Origin: Candidatus Adiutrix sp.
GTDB lineage: Bacteria; Desulfobacterota; Desulfarculia; Adiutricales; Adiutricaceae
Direction: 5' to 3'
Assembly (NCBI GenBank): GCA_031286085.1
Contig: JAITUX010000207.1
Span: 1 to 5,232 of the forward strand
Length of the DNA stretch: 5,232 nt
In this document: positions 1 to 4,737 of the stretch, piece by piece
How the letters are laid out: each line of letters starts with the position of its first letter
Position numbering within the stretch: position 1 is the stretch's first letter
Notes under the pieces: model-generated
The model's database searches: none
The model's input: only the letters and a program-made list of their open reading frames with translations
Told to the model about the DNA's origin: nothing
Program-made: the position numbers and the translations under genes

Positions 1-1431
1 CTAATCCATCTCTAAAAAAGCCTTATAGGCCCGCACGGTCATCCACAGGTCGGCCTTGGAGGAAATCTCGAAAGGCGAGTGCATGGAGAGGACCGGCGGG
101 CCGCAGTCGATGATGTTCAAGCCGTAGGCGGCCAGGTGAAGGGCCACGGTGCCGCCGCCGCCCTCCTCCTGCTTGCCCAAAAGGGCGCTCTGCCACAGGA
201 CGCCGCCCTGGTCGAAGGCGGCCCGCACCTTGGCCACGTATTCGGCCGAGGCCTCCGAAGCCCCGTATTTCCCGGCGCCGCCGGTATAGCGCACCAGGCA
301 GGGGCCCCGGCCCAGGCGGGCGCTGTTGTATTCCTCGTGGACCTCTTTGTAATCCGGGTCCATGGCCGCTTCCACGTCGGCCGAAAGGCCCTGGCTGTGC
401 CGGAGGGCGGCCCGCACCTTGGCCCAGCGGGGCTCCAGGCCCGAGGCCTCGAAGGCCCGGGCGGCCAAATCCTCTATGAAGCGGCTGCCGGCCCCGGTGG
501 CCCCGTAGCTGCCTATTTCCTCGCGGTCATAGATGACGGCCAGGGTGGGCCGCCGGGGCCGGGGCGAGGCCAGCACGGCGGAGAGGGCGGCGAAGACCGA
601 AAGGCGGTCGTCCTGGCCGTAGCCGCCTATGAGGGCGCCGTCCAGGCCCACCTCCCGGGCCGGGCCGGCCGGCACCAGCTCCAGTTCCGAGGATATCAAA
701 TCCTCTTCCGTCAGGCCCCAGCGGTCATGGAGGATTTTCAGGACGGCCAGTTTCAGGCGGTCCTTGTCCTCGGGCTCCCCCAGGGGCAGGGCGGCGGCCA
801 CCAGGTTCATCTTTTCCGCGACTATGGCTTCGCCCATCTTCTTTTCCCGCTGGACCTTGCGGTCCAGGTGGGGCAAAAGGTCCGGCACGGTCAGGACCGG
901 GTCCCGGGGGTCTTCCCCGAAGACTATGTCCACGGTCCGGCCGTCCTTCAGGGCGCAGAAGCCCCACAGGGCCAGGGGCCTGGCCAGCCACTGGTGTTTC
1001 TTCAGGCCGCCGTAGAGGTTGGTGCGCAATAGGCCCAGGCCGGGGCCGCTCTCCTCATAGACGCACTTGGGTTTCAAATCCAGCCTGGGGCTGTCGCCGT
1101 GGGCCACGATGAGGTTGAAGCCGGTTTCCGGCCCGGCCTGGCCGGGCCGCCACAGGCCCAGGAGCTTCTGGTGGTGGACCAGAAAGCCGCCGGCTTTGGC
1201 CCGGGTCTCCCGGTCCAAATCCGCGAAGCCGCCGGCCGTAAGCCTTTGCCTCACGCTACGCACCACGGCCCTTTCCGTTTTCGAGCGGGTGAGGAAGTCT
1301 AGGCAGTCCCGGGCCAGGGTCTCGGCCGCCCGGCGGTCGGCCGGGCTCATGGCGTCGCCGACAAAACGGGGCTTCAAGGCCAGTTTTTCAGCCTGGTCCC
1401 GGACGCCCGGGGATTTTTTATTTTTCGCCAT
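1..1431 (-). CDS. apeA: M18 family aminopeptidase (type 1, ApeA-like)
   Basis: Predicted cytosolic zinc metallo-aminopeptidase that removes N-terminal residues from peptides (476 aa, a usual M18 length). Visible motifs, numbered from the chosen start: AHGDSPRLD (ligand H111), GQDDRL (bridging D275), YDREEIGS (general base E304 and ligand E305), LSADV (ligand D352) and, near the C terminus, MHSPFEISSKADL (ligand H451). The last block is typical of the bacterial type-1 subgroup rather than of eukaryotic aspartyl aminopeptidase; ligand roles are inferred by alignment from memory to the M18 family. All catalytic residues are present, so it should be active. The ATG at 1431 is preceded by AGGA eight bases upstream. 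A TTG at 1536 would add 35 Gly/Pro-rich residues but would translate through a strong hairpin, so it is rejected. The stop codon TAG is the first three bases of the window; whatever lies downstream is not visible. Substrate preference cannot be told from sequence. Confidence 0.93.
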   Translation of the reverse strand: MAKNKKSPGVRDQAEKLALKPRFVGDAMSPADRRAAETLARDCLDFLTRSKTERAVVRSVRQRLTAGGFADLDRETRAKAGGFLVHHQKLLGLWRPGQAGPETGFNLIVAHGDSPRLDLKPKCVYEESGPGLGLLRTNLYGGLKKHQWLARPLALWGFCALKDGRTVDIVFGEDPRDPVLTVPDLLPHLDRKVQREKKMGEAIVAEKMNLVAAALPLGEPEDKDRLKLAVLKILHDRWGLTEEDLISSELELVPAGPAREVGLDGALIGGYGQDDRLSVFAALSAVLASPRPRRPTLAVIYDREEIGSYGATGAGSRFIEDLAARAFEASGLEPRWAKVRAALRHSQGLSADVEAAMDPDYKEVHEEYNSARLGRGPCLVRYTGGAGKYGASEASAEYVAKVRAAFDQGGVLWQSALLGKQEEGGGGTVALHLAAYGLNIIDCGPPVLSMHSPFEISSKADLWMTVRAYKAFLEMD

Positions 1432-1439
1432 TGTTATTT

Positions 1440-1460
1440 TCCTGGGGCCGCCGGCCCCAG
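1440..1460 (-). promoter_or_regulatory. Hairpin abutting and overlapping the apeA ribosome binding site
   Basis: On the minus strand CTGGGGCC and GGCCCCAG (1460-1453 and 1449-1442) form a perfect 8-bp stem with a three-base loop. The Shine-Dalgarno AGGA (1443-1440) shares its first two bases with the stem, and the ATG follows eight bases after AGGA. No U-run follows, so this is not an intrinsic terminator. The inference is that the fold limits ribosome access to apeA; a second weaker dyad (CAAG...CTTG, 1466-1482) lies just upstream in the same leader. Confidence 0.5.
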
Positions 1461-1566
1461 ACCCCCAAGCCGGCGGGCCTTGAGGCGGCGCGGGGCCTTG
1501 CTGGCCGAGGCCGGAAGTTTGGGCACACTCGTTCAACGCTTTAAAAACGCGTCAGCTTAACTTTCA

Positions 1567-1595
1567 ATTATAAAATCTTTCGCCTTTTTAGGCAA
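1567..1595 (-). promoter_or_regulatory. Sigma-70-type promoter for apeA
   Basis: On the minus strand TTGCCT (1595-1590) and a consensus TATAAT (1572-1567) are separated by exactly 17 bp. The predicted transcription start is near 1560, giving a leader of about 129 bases before the ATG at 1431. The surrounding bases are AT-rich against a GC-rich background. It implies that the aminopeptidase is transcribed independently of the upstream cvpA-mazG pair, although read-through is not excluded. Confidence 0.7.
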
Positions 1596-1614
1596 GGCCG
1601 GGGAGGCCGGCTTT
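1594..1614. repeat. Small GC-rich inverted repeat upstream of apeA promoter
   Basis: GCCGG (1597-1601) and CCGGC (1607-1611) with loop GGAGG, extended on the plus strand by G.U and two A-U pairs to an eight-pair stem. Its edge overlaps the apeA -35 box (1590-1595). It lies in the mazG-apeA spacer and could be part of a terminator-like region for mazG, but no U-run follows on the minus strand. Confidence 0.3.
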
Positions 1615-1645
1615 CATGGCCTTTATAACGGCTGATTAATGAGCG

Positions 1646-1673
1646 TTTTTGTTCCCCGGCCAGGGGGCAAAAA
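1646..1673 (-). other. Hairpin just after mazG with T-tract first and A-tract last
   Basis: Five bases after the mazG stop codon, TTTTTG and CAAAAA (six perfect pairs) flank an inner CCCC/GGGG stem with a small bulge and a five-base loop. The arrangement has the U-run on the 5' side and A-run on the 3' side on both strands, the reverse of an intrinsic terminator. It could stabilise the mazG mRNA 3' end or be a Rho-associated structure; its role is unproven. Confidence 0.35.
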
Positions 1674-1678
1674 GACCA

Positions 1679-2494
1679 TTAACCAGTCCTTACCTTGGCT
1701 TCCTCCCAGAGCCCCTCCAGCCTCTCCGGCCCCACGTCCTCGGGCCTAAGGTTTTCCCGGGCCAGGGCCTCTTCCAGGTAATCGAAGCGGCGGACAAAGC
1801 GGTCGTTGGCCTCGCTCAAGGCGTCCTCGGCGGAAAAGCCCAGGTGGCGGGCCAGGTTGGCCAGGGCCAGGAGCACGTCGCCCATTTCCGCCTTAAGCCG
1901 GCCCAGGCGTTCCGGCGCGGCCGCGCGCCTGTCGTAGCCGGGCAGTAGTTCATCCAGTTCGGCCAGTTCCTCGTCCACCTTGAGGCGGACCTGGGCGGGG
2001 CCCGGCCAGTCGAAACCGGCCCGGGCCGCCCTATCGTTCAAGCGATGGGCCCGCTGGAGGGCCGGCAGGGCCTCGGGCACGGAAGCCATTAGGCGCTCAT
2101 GCTTCTTGTCGCGGCGCTTGATGGCCTGCCACTGGTCCAGGACGGCCTGGGCGTCGGCCAATTGGGCCCCCTGGCCGAAGACGTGGGGGTGGCGGGCCAC
2201 CATCTTGGCCCGGTTCTGGTCGATTATCTCGGCCAGGCCCCAGCCCCAGCGGGCCTGGGTCAGGCGGCCGATGAAGGCGGCCTGGAAGAGAAAGTCCCCC
2301 GCCTCTTCCCGTATCTCGTCCGGGTTTTCCGCCCGCAGGGCCGCCAGGAGTTCGTAGGTTTCTTCCAAAACATTGCCGGTTATGGAGCGGAGGGTCTGCT
2401 TGATGTCCCAGGGGCAGCCTTTCTCCGGGTCCAGGAGGCGGGCGATGACCTGGTCCAGCTCGTCCAGGGCCGCCCCGGGGGAGCGGCCCGTCAT
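1679..2494 (-). CDS. mazG: MazG nucleoside triphosphate pyrophosphohydrolase
   Basis: All-alpha NTP pyrophosphatase that hydrolyses (d)NTPs to NMP and pyrophosphate, considered a cytosolic house-cleaning and nucleotide-stress enzyme. The 271 aa match the two-domain E. coli-type MazG (about 263 aa). The N-terminal domain shows GCPWD (26-30), LEETYELL with E44, E45 and E48, EEAGD with E64 and D67, and RHPHVFG (101-107). The C-terminal domain repeats the metal-binding pattern with DEELAEL (E175, E176, E179) and EMGDVLLALANLARHLGF (E203, D206), then the family-typical NDRFVRRFDYLE. Both metal sites look intact. The ATG (2494-2492) overlaps the cvpA stop TGA (2493-2491) as ATGA, and upstream there is only a weak ribosome site, so translation is probably coupled to cvpA. 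No mazEF toxin-antitoxin genes are nearby; the name is historical. Identification is firm. Confidence 0.97.
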   Translation of the reverse strand: MTGRSPGAALDELDQVIARLLDPEKGCPWDIKQTLRSITGNVLEETYELLAALRAENPDEIREEAGDFLFQAAFIGRLTQARWGWGLAEIIDQNRAKMVARHPHVFGQGAQLADAQAVLDQWQAIKRRDKKHERLMASVPEALPALQRAHRLNDRAARAGFDWPGPAQVRLKVDEELAELDELLPGYDRRAAAPERLGRLKAEMGDVLLALANLARHLGFSAEDALSEANDRFVRRFDYLEEALARENLRPEDVGPERLEGLWEEAKVRTG

Positions 2495-3288
2495 TCGGCG
2501 GCCGCCGGCTGGGGCCAGGAGGGGGGCGGTTCGCTCGGCCCGGCCGCCGGCCTCTGGCCGGGCGGCAGGGGGGCCTGGGAGAAGAGGGAGGGGTGGTCGC
2601 TTATGAAGCGCTTGATATCCTCGGGGTTCAGGGCTTCGCCCCCGCTGAGGCTCAGGAGCTTGCTCCGCCAGGCCGGCAGGATGGACTCGGGGCTGTTTCT
2701 GATGATGTCCTGGATGTTCTTCCAGTCCACCGCCTCCAGGGAGGCCGCCGCCGGCGCGGGCCGGCCTTTGCCGGGCCGGGGGTCGGCCGCGGCCTTGGCG
2801 TGGAGGGTGCGCTGGAGCCCCTCGGGCATCCAGGCCATGGCCTGGATGGTCACCGGCCGGAGATAGGGCCAGATCCTGGAGGTGGTGAAGAAGGGCTCGC
2901 CCGGCCTCATGAAGACCTGGGCGCCGGACATGAGTATGCCGCAGACCAAAATGCCCTTGACCACGCCGACCACGGCCCCCAGGAGCCCGCTGGCCAGGGG
3001 GGTGATGGTCAGCTTGACTATCTTGTCCACGAAGATGGAGATTATGCTGGTGAAGAAATAGACGAAGGTGAAGATGATGAGGAAGCTGCTGATGCCGCGT
3101 TGCCCGGGCATGTCGAAGATGGGCTTTAAGTGCATCTCGGCCAGGTGCCAGTTCACCCCGGCCACCCAGAAGGCCACGAAGAGGCCCAGAACGGCCACCA
3201 CTTCCTTGACCACGCCCCGAAACAGGCCCCTCAGGATGAAATAGCCCAGGATGACCAGGAGAGCGATATCCAGACCGCCTTCAATCAT
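2491..3288 (-). CDS. cvpA: CvpA family inner-membrane protein with long C-terminal tail
   Basis: Member of the CvpA (colicin V production) family of inner-membrane proteins, whose biochemical role is unsettled; in enterobacteria cvpA affects colicin V export and envelope stress tolerance. Four hydrophobic segments are visible at about residues 6-22, 28-46, 66-88 and 100-124. The family-typical RGLFRGVVKEVVAVLGL lies at the TM1-TM2 junction (20-36), and the Gly-rich GLLGAVVGVVKGILV at 101-115. Usual family length is about 160-180 aa; this one has 265 aa, the extra residues forming a soluble tail with a helical stretch (185-235) and a Pro-rich end (240-262). It is the first gene of a pair with mazG (ATGA overlap). 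The ATG at 3288 has only a weak GGCGGT-like ribosome site. A promoter is predicted at 3339-3368. Family assignment is solid; the function of the tail is unknown. Confidence 0.9.
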   Translation of the reverse strand: MIEGGLDIALLVILGYFILRGLFRGVVKEVVAVLGLFVAFWVAGVNWHLAEMHLKPIFDMPGQRGISSFLIIFTFVYFFTSIISIFVDKIVKLTITPLASGLLGAVVGVVKGILVCGILMSGAQVFMRPGEPFFTTSRIWPYLRPVTIQAMAWMPEGLQRTLHAKAAADPRPGKGRPAPAAASLEAVDWKNIQDIIRNSPESILPAWRSKLLSLSGGEALNPEDIKRFISDHPSLFSQAPLPPGQRPAAGPSEPPPSWPQPAAAE

Positions 3289-3315
3289 AACGCGACCGCC
3301 GGGTAAGATGAAGAT

Positions 3316-3328
3316 GGGAGAGACTCCC
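3316..3328 (-). promoter_or_regulatory. 5-bp hairpin at the predicted 5' end of the cvpA mRNA
   Basis: GGGAG (3316-3320) and CTCCC (3324-3328) flank a three-base loop. With transcription predicted to begin near 3332, the dyad would occupy roughly +4 to +16 of the cvpA-mazG transcript. It could be a 5' stabilising hairpin or an operator; short enough to be chance. Confidence 0.3.
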
Positions 3329-3338
3329 TCAAATCCTT

Positions 3339-3368
3339 ATCATACCATATAACGCGGTTCCGCCGCAA
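3339..3368 (-). promoter_or_regulatory. Promoter for cvpA-mazG
   Basis: On the minus strand TTGCGG (3368-3363), 18-bp spacer, then TATGAT (3344-3339) preceded by TGG, an extended -10. The predicted start is near 3332, leaving a leader of about 44 bases. A GCGG-TT-CCGC dyad (3354-3363) lies in the spacer. The -35 box matches consensus in three of six positions, so the extended -10 carries most of the support. Confidence 0.5.
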
Positions 3369-3390
3369 GCCGGCCCGGCCCCGGGCTGGC
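3369..3390. repeat. 22-bp near-perfect inverted repeat between divergent promoters
   Basis: Arms GCCGGCCCGG (3369-3378) and CCGGGCTGGC (3381-3390) match at nine of ten positions around a CC centre. It fills the gap between the -35 boxes of the cvpA promoter (3363-3368) and the plus-strand promoter (3386-3391), overlapping the latter. This is where a shared operator would sit, though such GC-rich dyads arise easily in this background. Confidence 0.4.
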
Positions 3391-3414
3391 AAAACCGGGG
3401 AATTGTGTTATACT
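3386..3414 (+). promoter_or_regulatory. Promoter for the PHP-like gene
   Basis: CTGGCA (3386-3391), 17-bp spacer, TATACT (3409-3414), with TGT directly before the -10 (extended -10). The predicted start is near 3421, a leader of about 47 bases before the GTG at 3468. The -10 matches consensus in five of six positions and the -35 in four of six. Confidence 0.6.
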
Positions 3415-3456
3415 GCGCCTGCCTCTGGGGCCGGAGGGCCTGGGAAACTCGCTGCT

Positions 3457-3463
3457 GGAGGGG
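3457..3463 (+). promoter_or_regulatory. Shine-Dalgarno that fixes the start of the PHP-like gene
   Basis: GGAGGGG lies immediately upstream of GTG 3468 (six bases from the GGAGG core). An in-frame GTG at 3405 lies inside the predicted promoter and upstream of the predicted transcript start, so the 3468 start is preferred. Confidence 0.75.
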
Positions 3464-3467
3464 ACCG

Positions 3468-4589
3468 GTGGATAAAAAGGGGTGGGCCGACGAGGCCGCC
3501 CGCGATTTGGACGAGGCCAGTTGGCGTATTTTTGACCGGCTGACCTCGGTGGACCTCTCCGAGGAGGAAATACGGCGGGTGACCAGGCCCGACCGGGCGG
3601 CGCCCGAGGCCGAGCGCTTCCTGGCCGTCCACTGGCATCCGGAGCGGGCGCCCCTGGAACTTATCGGGCAACGCCTTAAGGCGGCCTTCCCCAAGGCCCG
3701 GGACAGCCTCATAATTCCCACGCCCCACAACCAGGTGGCCGTTTACGGGCCTTACGCCGGGGTCGAGGCCGACGCCTACGACCCTGGCTACGGGCTTAAA
3801 ATCCACCTGCTCTTCCACTTTTCGGCCGGCCGCCTCCCCCGGGCCGGCGTCTTCCTGGATATGCTGGAGCGCACTTACCGCTACCGGGCCCGCCAGCTCC
3901 TGGAAATCCTGGATTGCCTGGCCGGCCCGGCCCTCCTGGACGTCCCCGGGCTGCCTTCCGGCGACCTGGGCCTGGAGGCCAGGAAGCTGGCCCGCTTCTG
4001 CGCCTTAAGGCTCCGGGAACTGGTGGACCGCTCCGGCCTCATCGGCACCCCCCGGGACGAGCTGCTCAAGAACCGGCTCCTGCCCGACTTCATGGACGCC
4101 CTGGCCGGTGAGGATCCCCGCCTGCCCCCGGCCCTGGGCGTCGTCAAGGCGGCCAAGAAAAAGGTCAAGGCCGCCTTCCAGCCGGCCAACTTTTACTCCC
4201 CCCGGGAAATAATCGAGGAGGCCCGGGCCCTGGGGGCCGGGGTGGTCATTCCCCATCCGCCCTTTTTCTGGCCCGTCCTCCTGGACGACCTGGACGTGGA
4301 CGGCTGGGAAATCTGGAACTCCTCCTCCCCCCGCCATGTTGAATTCCTGGCCCGGGCCCTGGCCCGGGCCAACCAGGCCCGCGGGGGCCGCCGCCGCCTC
4401 CTGGCCTTCATGGGCGACGACACCCACTTCTCCTCCAAATACCGCCCGCCCCCGGGCGGGGGACCGGACGGGCGGGAACTTGGCTTTCAAGACCCCTGGG
4501 CCGATCCGGCCATAGACAAAATCCTGGCCGAAACCGGCCAGTCCCTGGCCGGCACCCTGGCCGAATACCGCGCCCGCCTGGGGCCGTAG
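3468..4589 (+). CDS. Uncharacterised PHP-like metal-dependent hydrolase
   Basis: 373 aa, no signal peptide or membrane segment, so probably cytosolic. I do not recognise a named gene, but motifs appear in the order expected of the PHP (polymerase and histidinol phosphatase) phosphoesterase fold: strand plus HWH (H55, H57), PTPHN (H87, cf. the usual TDHN), AGVEAD (E100, cf. GIE), KIHLLFHF (H113, H117), VVIPHP (H263), DGWEIWN (cf. the family's GIEVYN) and GDDTH (D318, H320, cf. SDAH). The residues between H117 and H263 form a long mostly helical segment (about 130-240) that includes a Lys-rich stretch (227-235). The Asp usually following HxH is not evident. PHP enzymes hydrolyse phosphate esters, nucleic-acid ends or histidinol phosphate; which substrate applies here is unknown. 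A Gly/Pro-rich loop follows GDDTH. GTG start with GGAGGGG upstream. It is transcribed divergently from cvpA-mazG. PHP assignment is inference from motifs. Confidence 0.8.
   Translation: MDKKGWADEAARDLDEASWRIFDRLTSVDLSEEEIRRVTRPDRAAPEAERFLAVHWHPERAPLELIGQRLKAAFPKARDSLIIPTPHNQVAVYGPYAGVEADAYDPGYGLKIHLLFHFSAGRLPRAGVFLDMLERTYRYRARQLLEILDCLAGPALLDVPGLPSGDLGLEARKLARFCALRLRELVDRSGLIGTPRDELLKNRLLPDFMDALAGEDPRLPPALGVVKAAKKKVKAAFQPANFYSPREIIEEARALGAGVVIPHPPFFWPVLLDDLDVDGWEIWNSSSPRHVEFLARALARANQARGGRRRLLAFMGDDTHFSSKYRPPPGGGPDGRELGFQDPWADPAIDKILAETGQSLAGTLAEYRARLGP
4347..4370 (+). repeat. Exact 12-bp tandem duplication inside the PHP-like gene
   Basis: CTGGCCCGGGCC occurs twice back to back, encoding LARALARA in a predicted helix. 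The unit is a multiple of three, so gain or loss would keep the frame. It may simply reflect codon bias for Leu-Ala-Arg-Ala. Confidence 0.6.
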
Positions 4590-4737
4590 GCCAGGTTAAA
4601 CGGCCGAAGCCGCTTCCTTATGTTTGGAATTACCCCCGCCCAAAGACCGTCACATCCTCATTTGTGAGACGTTCAACAAGAAGCAACACCAGATATCGAA
4701 AATGGCGGAATTGGCCGGACCAGGTTTTTGTTAGAAC
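4590..4737. other. Convergent intergenic spacer
   Basis: 148 bases between the stop of the PHP-like gene and the stop of the low-GC reading frame. Apart from the hairpin at 4598-4615 I see no RNA gene, repeat or clear terminator. Base composition begins to fall from GC-rich to about half G/C here, so the junction between host-like and foreign-looking DNA probably lies within it or close by. Confidence 0.6.
4598..4615 (-). terminator. UUCG-capped hairpin, possible terminator between convergent genes
   Basis: On the minus strand AAGCGGC-TTCG-GCCGTTT forms seven pairs (one G.U) capped by the very stable cUUCGg tetraloop and ending in a short U-run. On the plus strand the same stem has one A.C mismatch and lies nine bases after the stop of the PHP-like gene. 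It could therefore serve either of the two converging transcripts; the U-run is short, so strength is doubtful. Confidence 0.35.

Noticed and set aside
79..1032. 317-codon plus-strand open frame antisense to apeA
   Set aside because: The opposite strand encodes a full M18 enzyme with all metal ligands. Long antisense frames are expected when third codon positions are mostly G/C; the translation is Gly/Pro/Ala-rich without a recognisable fold and has no ribosome site that I can see.
1432..1536. Upstream TTG start for apeA (35 extra residues)
   Set aside because: The extension is Gly/Pro-rich, crosses the 8-bp hairpin, and the ATG at 1431 has AGGA at good spacing.
2099..2866. 255-codon plus-strand open frame crossing mazG and cvpA
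   Set aside because: It spans the junction of two well-identified minus-strand genes and has low-complexity composition; a shadow of GC-biased codon use. The 2593-3129 plus-strand frame is rejected for the same reason.
3387..3407. Possible sigma-54 promoter (TGGCA ... TTGT)
   Set aside because: The -12 GC dinucleotide is missing at the required 10-bp distance from the -24 GG; the sigma-70 reading with an extended -10 fits better.
3405..3467. Upstream GTG start for the PHP-like gene (21 extra residues)
   Set aside because: This GTG lies in the promoter spacer, upstream of the predicted transcript start, and the extension is Cys/Trp/Arg-rich, unlike a normal N terminus.
4445..4460. CCCGCC...GGCGGG inverted repeat inside the PHP-like gene
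   Set aside because: It coincides with Pro and Gly codon runs in a loop; no sign of function beyond codon composition.
4005..4490. 161-codon minus-strand frame inside the PHP-like gene
   Set aside because: Gly/Pro-rich shadow; the plus-strand frame carries ordered family motifs, a promoter and a Shine-Dalgarno.
4709..4731. Possible plus-strand terminator ending in TTTTT
   Set aside because: Only a three- to four-pair stem (TTGG/CCAG) precedes the T-run, and it is over 100 bases past the gene end.
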